In this document: piece by piece, positions 1 to 8,671 of the stretch
Layout of the letters: every line of letters begins with the position of its first letter
How positions within the stretch are numbered: the first letter of the stretch is position 1
DNA from: JBDRZD01 sp964623395
GTDB taxonomy: Bacteria; Hydrothermota; Hydrothermia; Hydrothermales; Hydrothermaceae
Assembly: GCA_964623395.1 (NCBI GenBank)
Contig: CAZUSI010000030.1
Coordinates: 1-18,128 of the forward strand
Direction of reading: 5' to 3'
Length of the DNA stretch: 18,128 nucleotides
Notes under the pieces: model-generated
The model's input: the letters and a program-made list of their open reading frames with translations, nothing else
The model's database searches: none
Told to the model about the DNA's origin: nothing
Made by a program: the position numbers and the translations under genes

Positions 1-41
1 ATTTTGAGATTATCAATACCCTATCTTCTTCACATTTTTAA

Positions 42-70
42 TTGACTTTTTTATTGCATTTTTATAAAAT
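42..70 (+). promoter_or_regulatory. Sigma70-like promoter of the che operon
   Basis: TTGACT at 42-47 and TAAAAT at 65-70 are separated by exactly 17 bases, each matching the housekeeping consensus at five of six positions. Transcription would start near 77, giving a leader of about 15 bases before the cheW start codon at 93. No strong Shine-Dalgarno sequence lies between. The same architecture is found upstream of mglB. This is a pattern call in AT-rich DNA, so chance matches are possible, but the spacing and location are both right. Confidence 0.55.
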
Positions 71-92
71 TTTAAATTAAAATTAAAGTTTA

Positions 93-521
93 ATGATTGA
101 ATTGCTTGTATGTAAAATTAAAAATTTAAAAATTGGGATAGAAATGGATAAAATAATTGAAATTGTAGAAGAAAAGGAAATAACAAAACTTCCTATAAGT
201 TCAAAGATTTTAAAGGGTATGTTTAATTTAAGGGGAAATATATTGCCTTTTTTTGATATTGAAGAAATTCTATTTAATGAAAAAGAGGAAAGAAAATTCA
301 ATTATTTTATAATAGCAGAATCAAAAAAGGGAAGAAAAATAGGTGTAGGGATTGATGAAATAGTAGAAAGTATAAAAATAGAAACAATGCCTTCAAAAAG
401 TGCACCTAATAAAATTTCAGAGGAAATAAAAAAAAATTTTTTAAAAGGGATTTTTGAAAAAGAAGGCGAATTTATTTATATTCTGGATTTAGAAAATTTA
501 ATGGAAAGGGAGGATGTATGA
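93..521 (+). CDS. cheW: CheW-like chemotaxis adaptor protein
   Basis: A 142-residue protein made of a single CheW-like domain (about residues 3-137). CheW couples chemoreceptors to the CheA kinase in the cytoplasmic signalling array. The fold signature is visible as an N-terminal strand with an IGIEMDKIIEIVE-type stretch, then the MFNLRGNILPFFDIEEIL segment that is typical of the family (residues about 45-62). The ATG at 93 follows a promoter closely and the ribosome site is weak. It is the first gene of an eight-gene unit and overlaps cheY by 4 bp (ATGA). No receptor gene accompanies it here, so its partner receptors must be elsewhere or absent. Confidence 0.9.
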   Translation: MIELLVCKIKNLKIGIEMDKIIEIVEEKEITKLPISSKILKGMFNLRGNILPFFDIEEILFNEKEERKFNYFIIAESKKGRKIGVGIDEIVESIKIETMPSKSAPNKISEEIKKNFLKGIFEKEGEFIYILDLENLMEREDV

Positions 522-883
522 ATGCAAGAATTTTGATTGTGGATGACGCGAGGTTTATGAGGAAACTTTTAGGAGATATATTAAAAAAAGGAGGTTATGA
601 GATATGTGGAGAAGCATCAACAGGGGCAGAAGCAATAAAACTTTATAAGGAATTAAAACCCGATCTTGTTACAATGGATATAATAATGCCCGACATGAGC
701 GGAATAGATGCAGTAAGAGAAATTTTAAAAATTGACCCGGAAGCAAAAATCCTTATGGTATCAGCAATGGGGCAGCAGGCACTTGTTCTTGAATCAATAC
801 AGGCAGGAGCAAAAGATTATATTGTAAAACCCTTTCAGCCAATGAGGGTTCTTGAAGCAGTTGAAAGAATAATTAAAAAATGA
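518..883 (+). CDS. cheY: CheY-like single-domain response regulator
   Basis: A 121-residue stand-alone receiver domain with no output domain. All key residues are present: the acidic pair D9/D10, phospho-acceptor D54 in the TMDIIMPDMSG segment, S82 as the switch Ser/Thr, and K104 followed by P105. It should be phosphorylated by the CheA encoded immediately downstream and dephosphorylated with help from the CheC-like protein. The ATG at 518 overlaps the cheW stop and has a good GGAGG site four bases upstream (509-513). With no flagellar gene nearby, the target of phospho-CheY is unknown; in this context a pilus or polarity protein is as plausible as a flagellar switch. Confidence 0.93.
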   Translation: MNARILIVDDARFMRKLLGDILKKGGYEICGEASTGAEAIKLYKELKPDLVTMDIIMPDMSGIDAVREILKIDPEAKILMVSAMGQQALVLESIQAGAKDYIVKPFQPMRVLEAVERIIKK

Positions 884-2625
884 TAAAGGAATTAAAAGAA
901 TATAAGGAAATATTTGAATCAGAAGCAAAAGAGATTTTAGAAAAATGTGAAAAAATTGTTTTAAGAATTGAAAAGGAAGGTTTTAAAAAAGAATTTGTAG
1001 ACGAACTTTTCCGTTATTTTCATACTCTTAAAGGTTCCTCTGCATCAATAGGGGAATTTGAAATAGAAAAAATTTCCCATAATCTTGAAGATATGCTTGA
1101 TGAGATAAGAAAAGGTAAAAAAGAGTATATAGATATTGAGGAAATATTCAAAAAAATTGATGAAATAAAGAAATTAATTGAGAAAAAAGAAGAAGGGGAA
1201 ATATATGAAATTGAAATATATCTTTCAAGTGAAACTCCTTTAAAAAATGTAAGAGCATTTGTTATAATAAAAGAAATAAGTAAAAAGGCAAAAATAGTTG
1301 AAACATATCCTGATATTGAAAGTATAAAGGAAGATAGATTTGATTTTTACTTTAAGATAAAAATAATAGGTGATAAAGAAGAAATTGAAGAAATTCTAAA
1401 TCTATTTTCTGATATAGAGTATTATAAAATTTCGCCCTTAAAAGAAAAAGAAATAATAGAAAAAAAAGAAGAAATTTTTGAAATAAAGGTTAAATCAGAA
1501 AATATTGATAGAATAATAAACTATATGGGGGAATTAGTTATAGAAAAGGATAAACTTAAAAATATAATATATAAAAAAGGAGATAAAGAAATAATAGAAA
1601 GTTTTGATTATTTTGAAAGAATGTTAACAGCAGTAAGTGACCAAACTATTAATTTGAGATTTGTTCCTGCAAAAATAATATTTGGAACAATCCCAAGATA
1701 TATAAGGGATGAAGCAAAAAAACTTAAAAAAGAAATTGAAATTGAAATGATAGGAGAAGAAATTGAAATAGATAGAATTATTCTGGAAAAATTAAAGGAG
1801 CCAATATTACATATTATAAGAAATGCAATAGACCATGGAATAGAAGAACCTGAGGAAAGAGCTTCAATTGGGAAAAAAAGAAGTGGTAAAATAACTCTCG
1901 AAATAAAAAAGGATAAAGGTGTAGTTTTTATAAAAATAAAAGATGATGGAAGAGGAATTGAAAGAGAAAAAATAATCAAAAGAGCAATTGAACTTAATAT
2001 AATAAAAGAAGAAGAAATTGATAAAGTTAATGATGAAAAAATCTTTCAAATTTTGACAAATCCTCTTTTTACTACAAAAAAAGATGTTACAAGAGTTTCA
2101 GGAAGAGGTATAGGACTTTATGCAGTAAAAGAAACAATTAATAAAATTGGAGGAGAAATAAAAATTAGTTCGGAAAAAGGGAAAGGAACAGAAATTATTC
2201 TAAGAATACCTGTTTCACTTGCGATTATAAAATCTGTGATTGTAGAAGGTGGAAATGAGAAATATGTTTTACCTTTAAATTATGTTACCAGTATAAGAAG
2301 TATAAAACATATAAAAATTTTTTCAATACAGAATAAAAAGTTTACTATAATAAATAAAAAATTATATCCCATTTATAATTTTAATAAACTTCTTGGAATA
2401 AAAAATGATGAGAAAAATTTAAAAGAGGGTATTATAATAGAGGGAGAAAATATAAATTTTGTTTTACTTGTAAGTAAAGTAGTATCTCAACAGGATGTTT
2501 TTGTGAAAAATATTGATGAAATTTTCATGAAAATTCCTTATGTAACAGGAGGAACAATCCTTGGAGATGGAAAACCCTATTTAATAATAGACCCTATTTT
2601 ACTTGTGAAAAAAGGAGTGGGATGA
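880..2625 (+). CDS. cheA: Chemotaxis histidine kinase CheA
   Basis: A 581-residue CheA with all five classical domains. P1 (about 1-105) has the phosphorylated H48 in the HTLKGSS box. A P2-like CheY-docking domain follows (about 107-190), then the P3 dimerisation helices (about 200-265). The P4 ATPase has N315 in HIIRNAIDHG, the DDGRGI box (355-360) and the SGRGIGL box (407-413). The C-terminal P5 is CheW-like (about 450-575). It phosphorylates CheY in response to receptor state. There is no fused receiver domain, unlike the FrzE-type kinases of Myxococcus. It overlaps both neighbours by 4 bp, indicating translational coupling. Confidence 0.95.
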   Translation: MIKELKEYKEIFESEAKEILEKCEKIVLRIEKEGFKKEFVDELFRYFHTLKGSSASIGEFEIEKISHNLEDMLDEIRKGKKEYIDIEEIFKKIDEIKKLIEKKEEGEIYEIEIYLSSETPLKNVRAFVIIKEISKKAKIVETYPDIESIKEDRFDFYFKIKIIGDKEEIEEILNLFSDIEYYKISPLKEKEIIEKKEEIFEIKVKSENIDRIINYMGELVIEKDKLKNIIYKKGDKEIIESFDYFERMLTAVSDQTINLRFVPAKIIFGTIPRYIRDEAKKLKKEIEIEMIGEEIEIDRIILEKLKEPILHIIRNAIDHGIEEPEERASIGKKRSGKITLEIKKDKGVVFIKIKDDGRGIEREKIIKRAIELNIIKEEEIDKVNDEKIFQILTNPLFTTKKDVTRVSGRGIGLYAVKETINKIGGEIKISSEKGKGTEIILRIPVSLAIIKSVIVEGGNEKYVLPLNYVTSIRSIKHIKIFSIQNKKFTIINKKLYPIYNFNKLLGIKNDEKNLKEGIIIEGENINFVLLVSKVVSQQDVFVKNIDEIFMKIPYVTGGTILGDGKPYLIIDPILLVKKGVG

Positions 2626-3233
2626 AGATTAAAGATTTGAGTCCTTTTCAATTAGATGGATTAAAGGAAGTAGCAAATATTGGCTCTGGTCATGCTGCCA
2701 CTTCTTTATCTCAAATGATCAAAAAAAGGATATTTATGCAGCCACCTGATGTTTTTATTGGAAAATCAGAGGATGTATTCAATAAGGTAGTAGAGGAAAA
2801 TTATCTTGCAGTTGGAATATTACAATATTTTTTGGGTGATTTAACAGGTTTAACACTTCTTTTAATGAAGGAGGAAGAAGCAAAAAAGGTACTTTCTTTA
2901 ATAATGCAAGAGGAAATATTAGAAATAAAAGAAAATGAGGAATCCGCTTTAAAGGAGATAACAAATATAGTAACAGGTTCTTATATGACATCCCTTTCCG
3001 AATTTCTAAACCTTTTAGCACTTCCTTCTGTTCCATTTTTAAAAATTGATATGTCAAAAACAATTATTACATCAGCCCTTTTAAGTATGGAATCCTATGA
3101 AGAATTTGCAATATGCATAAAAAGCACCTTTTTTGTAGAAGATGGACCAAAAATTACTATGAATTTTTTCTTTTTACCTGATGAAAGTGGGATAATAGTA
3201 TTAACAAAAAAACTTGAAGAAATGATAGAATGA
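2622..3233 (+). CDS. cheC: CheC-family CheY-P phosphatase
   Basis: A 203-residue protein of the CheC/CheX/FliY phosphatase family. It carries two copies of the ExxN active-site signature: E16/N19 in LKEVANIGSG and E112/N115 in LKEITNIVTG. Two copies are typical of CheC, where CheX and CXY-type proteins differ. CheC removes phosphate from CheY and is normally activated by binding the receptor deamidase CheD. No cheD is present in this operon, which is unusual. An AAGGAG-like site (2612-2617) precedes the ATG, which overlaps the cheA stop. Confident as family; CheC versus another member of the family is an inference from the motif pair. Confidence 0.87.
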   Translation: MKIKDLSPFQLDGLKEVANIGSGHAATSLSQMIKKRIFMQPPDVFIGKSEDVFNKVVEENYLAVGILQYFLGDLTGLTLLLMKEEEAKKVLSLIMQEEILEIKENEESALKEITNIVTGSYMTSLSEFLNLLALPSVPFLKIDMSKTIITSALLSMESYEEFAICIKSTFFVEDGPKITMNFFFLPDESGIIVLTKKLEEMIE

Positions 3234-5668
3234 ATTTAAGGGAAGAAGAAATAAGGATATTAAAAAAATTTTCTGAAAAAATAGATCCAAAGGATCCTTC
3301 TTCTCATAATAATCTTGCAATAGTATTTTTTAATAGGGGTCTTGTAGAAGATGCAATATCTGAACTTAAAAAGGCACTTCAAATAAATCCTGATTTTAAA
3401 ATTGCTCAAAGGAATTTAATAATAATATTAAAAAGGACAGGAAAGTTAGAAGATTATATTGAAAAGCCATTAAGAGAGGTTATGCAGAATCCTGAAAATA
3501 TAGAGGCAAGATTAAAATTAGCAGAGGCATATTATCAAATAGGTAAATATCCGGAGGCATTAAACGAATATAAAAATATTATAGCAAGAGACCCAAATAA
3601 TATAAAGGCTCTTAAAGGATTCGGAAATGTTAAGAAAAAAATGGGATTACTTCAAGAAGCACTTGCTACTTTTAAAAAAGCATATAAAATAAATCCTGAA
3701 GATGAAGAAGTGTTAAGGAGTATGGGTGAAATATACTATAACATGGGCTTGTATGAAATGGCAATAAAATATTTAAGGAATGCAATAAAATTAAATCCTG
3801 AATCAGCAGAAGCACATCTTTTCCTCTCTTTTGCCTTAGGAGAAACAGGACTAATTGAAGAAGCACTTGATGAGGCAATAAAAGCAAAAGAGTTAAACCC
3901 TTATATAACAGAAATAAAAGGATTAGTTGAAATTGAGGATGAAAAAATATCTGCTGAAGAAGAACTTAAAGAAGCATTGGGGATAAAAGTGAAAGAGAAA
4001 GTAGATACCTTTAAATCAAGATTAGAACTTGCACAGGTTTATAAAAATAAATTTTTGCTAAAAGATGCATTAAGGGAATTAAATAGAGCACTTGAAGAAA
4101 ATCCTGATTCAAGAGATGCCTTAAAATTAAAAGCAGAAATTGAAATTCTTCAAGAAGAATACGATGAAGCTTTATTAACTCTTCAAAGAATAAATCCAAA
4201 AGATTTTCATACATGGAATATGACAGCATGTATATTTTTAATAAAGGGATTTAAAGAAAGAGCCAAAAAAATATTAGAGGGTATAAAAAATTATCCATAT
4301 GCCCTTAATAATTATGCCCTTTTATTTGTTCCAGAAAACTTAGAGGAAGCAGAAAGAATTTTGAGAAAAGCATATGAAATGGAAGAAGGATTTCTAATAC
4401 CCCTTTATAATCTTTATTTTCTAAAAATTTTACAAGGGAAAAAAGAAGAAGGAGAAAAATATCTGGAAGAAATTAGCGAATTTTATTTACAAGATCCTGT
4501 AATAGTTTATAACTATGCTAAAATTCTTATAGAGAAAAATAATATTCCACAGGCAGAAAAAATTATAAAGAATTCTCTTGAATTTTTCCCAGACAGTTTT
4601 TTACTTTTATCCCTTCTTAAAAAAATATATTCTGAAAAAGAAGAGAAAATATTTGAGAAAATTGAATTTGAAAAACCAAAAAGATTTGAAAAAGGTGAAG
4701 TATTTCTTCTCGCAATCAGTGGTTTACCAAAAGGAATTCCTTACTTTCCAAAAGAACTTGAAATAAGAAAAAAGGATTTAACATTTAAAATTGAAAATGC
4801 AAAAAAATTAATTGAAGAAGGAAATTATGAAGAGGCACAAAAGATATTAGAAGAGGCAAAGAAAATATATCCTGATGATTTTGAAATAAACTATACTCTT
4901 GGCAACATGTATTATAAAATTGGATTTTATGAAGCAGCAGAAAATATATTTTTAAATTTAAGAAAAAATACAGATGATCCCAGAATAATATATAAACTTG
5001 CTGAAATATATACAAAAACAGGAAGAATTTCTGAGGCTGAAAAAGAATTAGGGGAAATAAAAGAAAACTCCCTTATTTATAATGAGGTGATGCTTCTTTT
5101 ATCAGAAATAAAAGAAAAAAAAGGAGAATATGGAGAGGCTTTAAAAATAACTGGGAAGCTTTTAGAAAGTAAAAAGGATGACCCAAAAGTTTTGATGAGA
5201 TTTGGAAAATTGCTTTTGAAGATGAAAAGATATGAAGATGCGAAAAAAACATTTTTAAAAATATTGGAAAAGGAGCCATCTGATAAAAGGGTAAAGTATT
5301 ATCTTGCTCAGGTTTATTTAAATAAAAAAGAAATAGATAAAGCAAAAGAAATTTGTGATGCTCTCCTTATAGAGGAAAAAAATGATCCTTATCCACGCCT
5401 TTTAAAAGCAGAAATACTCGTAAAGGAGGGAAAATATAAGGAAGCATTGCCATATCTTGAAGAGTGTATAAAAATAAATTTCTGGATGCCTCTTGCTCAT
5501 TACTATTTAGGAATTGTTCATGCTCTTGAAGGAAGGTACGAAGAGGCAATTTCATCATGGGAAAAGGTTGTAAAGATGGAACCAAATACAAAGATGGGTG
5601 AAAAGGCAAGAGAATATATTAAAACAACTTTAAACTTTTTGAACATGTTTAAGAGGGAGGTAGAATAA
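3230..5668 (+). CDS. Large TPR-repeat scaffold protein
   Basis: An 812-residue soluble protein composed almost entirely of tetratricopeptide repeats, with no signal peptide or membrane segment visible. Clear 34-residue units with the usual small/aromatic pattern (for example AEAYYQIGKYPEALNEYKNI and GIVHALEGRYEEAISSWEKV) run from about residue 20 to 340 and again from about 505 to 790. A more degenerate helical stretch lies between, including a Pro-rich linker near 480-510 that may divide it into two solenoids. TPR solenoids mediate protein-protein contacts. It is coupled to cheC by a 4-bp overlap and to the DUF4388 gene by TAATG, so it probably serves this Che module. Specific partners cannot be told from sequence. 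Confidence 0.85.
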   Translation: MNLREEEIRILKKFSEKIDPKDPSSHNNLAIVFFNRGLVEDAISELKKALQINPDFKIAQRNLIIILKRTGKLEDYIEKPLREVMQNPENIEARLKLAEAYYQIGKYPEALNEYKNIIARDPNNIKALKGFGNVKKKMGLLQEALATFKKAYKINPEDEEVLRSMGEIYYNMGLYEMAIKYLRNAIKLNPESAEAHLFLSFALGETGLIEEALDEAIKAKELNPYITEIKGLVEIEDEKISAEEELKEALGIKVKEKVDTFKSRLELAQVYKNKFLLKDALRELNRALEENPDSRDALKLKAEIEILQEEYDEALLTLQRINPKDFHTWNMTACIFLIKGFKERAKKILEGIKNYPYALNNYALLFVPENLEEAERILRKAYEMEEGFLIPLYNLYFLKILQGKKEEGEKYLEEISEFYLQDPVIVYNYAKILIEKNNIPQAEKIIKNSLEFFPDSFLLLSLLKKIYSEKEEKIFEKIEFEKPKRFEKGEVFLLAISGLPKGIPYFPKELEIRKKDLTFKIENAKKLIEEGNYEEAQKILEEAKKIYPDDFEINYTLGNMYYKIGFYEAAENIFLNLRKNTDDPRIIYKLAEIYTKTGRISEAEKELGEIKENSLIYNEVMLLLSEIKEKKGEYGEALKITGKLLESKKDDPKVLMRFGKLLLKMKRYEDAKKTFLKILEKEPSDKRVKYYLAQVYLNKKEIDKAKEICDALLIEEKNDPYPRLLKAEILVKEGKYKEALPYLEECIKINFWMPLAHYYLGIVHALEGRYEEAISSWEKVVKMEPNTKMGEKAREYIKTTLNFLNMFKREVE

Positions 5669-6786
5669 TGCCTATTCAAGGAAATTTAAAAGAACTTTCA
5701 ATCGTTGATTTCCTCCAAATTCTTTATATGAACAGAAAATCTGGAATAATGGAAATAAAAGGAAATGGAAATAATTTTAGAGTATTTATAAAAAATGGAA
5801 ATATAAAATTTATAGAGGAAACTGGTAAAAATATACTTTTTGAGGAAATAAAAAAAACGGGGATATTGAAAGAAGAAATGATAAAAGTTTTTGAGAAAGT
5901 TGAAGGAGAAGATAAAATTCTGGAAAAAATTTTAAAAGAATCTTTAAATAAAGAAATAATAAAAAAAATAATAATAAATCTTATAAATGAAAGGATGTTT
6001 TATTTGATGCAGATGAAGGAGGGGGATTTTATTTTTAATGAAGTGGGAGAAGAAAAAATACCGGAAACAGATTTAGAAATTTCTACACAAGATATAATAC
6101 TTGAAAGTTCCAGGAAAATAGATGAATGGATGAATATAACGAGTAAAATACCTGATTTTTCATATATTTTATTACTATCAGATGAATGGTTGAAAAAGGA
6201 AAATTTTAAATTAGAACTTGATGCACTTGAATGGAAAATTCTTTCTCTTACTGATGGAAAAAGAAATATCTCAGAAATAATATCAATTTCAAAGGAAAAT
6301 CCTTTAAGGGTCGCGAGGAAAATATGCGATCTTATTGAAAAGGGAATTTTAAAAGTTAAAGAAGCGAAAGCATTTGAAGAAGAAGTTAGAAAGAAAAGGG
6401 CAGAAGAATTTTTTATAAAAGCAAGAGAATTTGCTAAAAATGGAAATTATCTTGAAGCAGAAACATTCCTTTTAAGAGCAATATCTCTTGCACCGGATTT
6501 CTTGATGGCTCATATTGCTCTTGGAGATGTCTATTATGCTCAAAGACAGTATAGGCTTGCCATTCAAGCGTATTATGAAGTTATAAGAAGAGACCCTGAA
6601 AATCCTCTTGGATATTATAATCTCGGGTTTGTTAGAATAAAGTTGGGAGACATTCTTGGAGCATTGGAAATAATAGAAAAGGGACTAAAAAATGCAACAG
6701 GAAAAATGAAAGAGGAAATGGAAAACCTTGTCAAAATCTTAAGAAAATTAATAATTGCCACTGATTCTAAAAGGAGCATATTTTAA
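5668..6786 (+). CDS. DUF4388 (PATAN)-winged helix-TPR protein
   Basis: A 372-residue three-part protein. Residues 1-60 start with the diagnostic DUF4388/PATAN pattern (a GNLKELSIVDFLQILY stretch, then GIMEIKG and IKNGNIKFIE), with associated helices to about 130. Residues about 170-232 look like the winged-helix segment often found after DUF4388 (ALEWKILSLTDGKRNISEI). Residues about 245-345 form two or three TPRs. In cyanobacteria and relatives PATAN proteins link CheY-like signalling to type IV pilus motors, which suits this position downstream of cheA and cheY. A GGGAGG site at 5655-5660 precedes the TAATG junction. The function as pilus or polarity effector is inference; the domain call is firm. 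Confidence 0.85.
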   Translation: MPIQGNLKELSIVDFLQILYMNRKSGIMEIKGNGNNFRVFIKNGNIKFIEETGKNILFEEIKKTGILKEEMIKVFEKVEGEDKILEKILKESLNKEIIKKIIINLINERMFYLMQMKEGDFIFNEVGEEKIPETDLEISTQDIILESSRKIDEWMNITSKIPDFSYILLLSDEWLKKENFKLELDALEWKILSLTDGKRNISEIISISKENPLRVARKICDLIEKGILKVKEAKAFEEEVRKKRAEEFFIKAREFAKNGNYLEAETFLLRAISLAPDFLMAHIALGDVYYAQRQYRLAIQAYYEVIRRDPENPLGYYNLGFVRIKLGDILGALEIIEKGLKNATGKMKEEMENLVKILRKLIIATDSKRSIF

Positions 6787-7304
6787 TGGAAGAAACTTTA
6801 AAATATGACCCAAAATCTTCACTAATACTTGATTTAGTAGAAGAATATATAAATCATTATCTTTATGAGGAAGCAGAGACCCTTTTAAAAGATTATTTAA
6901 AAGATTCTCCTATAAGTGAAAGGGCAATAAAATTGTGGATGAAAATAGCAGAAGCTCAGAAGGATTTTGAAAAATATAGAAAATTGAAGGAAAAATTTGA
7001 AAAAATTGAAAAAATTTATTTTGAAGAAAAAATAAAAATTAAAGAGAGGGAATTCTTAAAGGAAAGAAAAGAAATAGAAGAAATAAAAGAAGTTAATGAT
7101 TTCCCATTTGTTGAGATAAAGGAAGGAATTGAGATATTTCTAAAGGGATTTGGGCTTGGTAGCGTTAAAAAAATTATAACAGAAGACAAAAATATAATTC
7201 TTTATATTAAAAAGAATGAAAAATGGAGGGAAATAAAGTTTAAAGAGAATACAAAGTTTCCTCATGTTACATGGGTTATGAAAAGTATTGAGAAAATAGA
7301 ATGA
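6786..7304 (+). CDS. Small TPR/coiled-coil protein, unrecognised family
   Basis: A 172-residue protein I do not recognise as a whole. Residues about 10-60 look like one to two TPR-type helical hairpins (HYLYEEAETLLKDYLKDSP). Residues about 62-105 are a highly charged, Lys/Glu-rich helix likely to form a coiled coil. Residues about 108-172 form a compact alpha/beta tail with a GFGLGSVKKI motif and a WREIKFKE strand. There is no signal peptide or membrane segment. The start at 6786 has a clear AAGGAG site (6771-6776) and shares one base with the upstream stop. Its place between a PATAN-TPR protein and a Roadblock-like protein suggests an accessory role in the same complex. Confidence 0.7.
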   Translation: MEETLKYDPKSSLILDLVEEYINHYLYEEAETLLKDYLKDSPISERAIKLWMKIAEAQKDFEKYRKLKEKFEKIEKIYFEEKIKIKEREFLKERKEIEEIKEVNDFPFVEIKEGIEIFLKGFGLGSVKKIITEDKNIILYIKKNEKWREIKFKENTKFPHVTWVMKSIEKIE

Positions 7305-7621
7305 AAGAAAATAATTATTTGGAAAGTATTGTTAAAATTCCGGGGGTAAGGGGGGTTTATGTCTTTGATGAAAATGGAAAAGAAATTTATAGAGAATCAA
7401 CTTTTTCTCGTGATAAAGAATATTATAAATCCTTAGTTGAATCCTTCTTAAAAAATAAAGAGAAATTTCCAAAAATTCTTTATTTATTTACTGAAAAACA
7501 TCTTTTAATCCTTGCCCATAATAAAGAAATTTTTAAAGGATTTTTAATTTCAATTTCTTTTAAGGATGTAAATCTTGGTCTTTTAAGAATAAAGATAAAA
7601 AAATTTTTAAATATTGACTAA
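7301..7621 (+). CDS. Divergent Roadblock/LC7-like small protein
   Basis: A 106-residue protein whose layout matches a minimal Roadblock/LC7 domain: a strand pair around GVRGVYVFDENGKEI (residues about 15-29), a helix, a strand pair around ILYLFTEKHLLILAH, and a final NLGLLRIKIKKF segment. The last segment closely resembles the TLGLVRVRVKHA segment of the MglB encoded at 11970-12464. Roadblock proteins dimerise and regulate small Ras-like GTPases such as MglA. It is the last gene of the che unit and overlaps its neighbour by 4 bp (ATGA). Its 3' end overlaps rtcA on the other strand by 15 bp. The match is by eye and the protein is shorter than MglB, so the family call is moderate. Confidence 0.6.
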   Translation: MKENNYLESIVKIPGVRGVYVFDENGKEIYRESTFSRDKEYYKSLVESFLKNKEKFPKILYLFTEKHLLILAHNKEIFKGFLISISFKDVNLGLLRIKIKKFLNID

Positions 7622-8671
7622 AAAAATTAAATTATCCCCTTTTTCCAAAAAATCAAAATCTAAAAATTTCTTTGCTACAAAAATTGCAGTTTTAAAATGC
7701 TCTGTCTTTTTTGACAATTTTATTTTACCTCCTGCAAGTGAAAGCCATAAAACAAGATTATCTGATAAATGGTAATCTACTGAATTATTTAAAGAAATAT
7801 CAATAAACTCATTAACACAATCTTCTGCAATTTTTTCTGATGGAACCCCTTTTTTACATAAAATATCATTTCCAACAATACCGTTATTCTCCATTTCCCC
7901 CCATATTGTAAAACTACATCCAGGTGAAATTGAATCCTCATAAAAATATTTAAAATGAAAATTTCTAAAACCTTTACTTATCAAAATCTTCTCCGCCACC
8001 TCTTTCATCCTTTCACAAACTTTTTTTTCTTTAAGAATATTTGAGGAAGAAATTATTCCATTTATTTCTAATAATTTTCCTCCTTCAAAATTTAAATTTA
8101 GATTTTCTTTTAAAAATTTTCTAAAATCTTTAAAATTATTAAAATCATAAAGAGATTTTTTTCCCTTTAAAAATATTTTTACCTCACCACCCCCTTTTGG
8201 ATAATATCCTCTTTTTAAAATTTTCATTTCAAATTTTTCTATTATTCTTGAAACAATTTTTACTATAACATTTTCAAAATAGTCAATTGTTGGTGCTCCT
8301 GGAACATCTGTTCCACCTTTTAAATGCAAGTAAATGGGTTCCTTTGAAAATATTCCAACTGGAAAAATTGTTTGAAGAAAAAGAGAAATACTTCCTGCTG
8401 TTCTAAAATCCAAAAAGATATTACCACCTTTTATTTTGCCTGGTTTAAATTCAACTTCAAGAGAACCAATTTCATCACCCTTTACTTCTGAATCACTGAT
8501 CATCTTTAATGCCTTCAAAATGTTTAAATGTTGTGATTTAAGACCAGGATTTGGTCTTCCTTTTCTTATATTATAAATTTTAAAGGGTTTATTCAAAAAA
8601 ATTGAATAAACAAGTGCATATCTTAAAATCTGCCCTCCCCCTTCACCAAAGGAACCATCTATTTCTATCAT
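7607..8671 (-). CDS. rtcA: RNA 3'-terminal phosphate cyclase
   Basis: A 354-residue RtcA from this ATG. The enzyme uses ATP to convert RNA 3'-phosphate ends to 2',3'-cyclic phosphates through an enzyme-AMP intermediate. The N-terminal IDGSFGEGGGQILRYAL signature is diagnostic. The catalytic His corresponds to the His in the TEHFKTAI segment near residue 325, at the same distance from the C-terminus as His309 of the E. coli enzyme. Start choice is open: the ATG at 8671 matches homologues, but a TTG at 8677 in frame has an AGGGG site (8686-8690) at better spacing. Either start overlaps the upstream radical SAM gene by about 30 bp. No rtcB or rtcR is nearby. Confidence 0.93.
   Translation of the reverse strand: MIEIDGSFGEGGGQILRYALVYSIFLNKPFKIYNIRKGRPNPGLKSQHLNILKALKMISDSEVKGDEIGSLEVEFKPGKIKGGNIFLDFRTAGSISLFLQTIFPVGIFSKEPIYLHLKGGTDVPGAPTIDYFENVIVKIVSRIIEKFEMKILKRGYYPKGGGEVKIFLKGKKSLYDFNNFKDFRKFLKENLNLNFEGGKLLEINGIISSSNILKEKKVCERMKEVAEKILISKGFRNFHFKYFYEDSISPGCSFTIWGEMENNGIVGNDILCKKGVPSEKIAEDCVNEFIDISLNNSVDYHLSDNLVLWLSLAGGKIKLSKKTEHFKTAIFVAKKFLDFDFLEKGDNLIFLVNI

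Noticed and set aside
1..41. The end of an upstream gene or a terminator at the left edge
   Set aside because: These 41 bases show no convincing hairpin or recognisable coding segment. They are too short to judge.
1608..1979. Open antisense frames within cheA and the TPR gene (for example 1608-1979 and 5073-5345 on the minus strand)
   Set aside because: Their translations are low-complexity, rich in Ile, Leu, Phe and Ser, as expected from the reverse of Lys/Glu-rich genes. They have no recognisable domain or ribosome site.
3230..5668. An internal repeat array or recent duplication at DNA level in the TPR gene
   Set aside because: The repeats are seen only at protein level. The DNA copies are too diverged to call tandem repeats.
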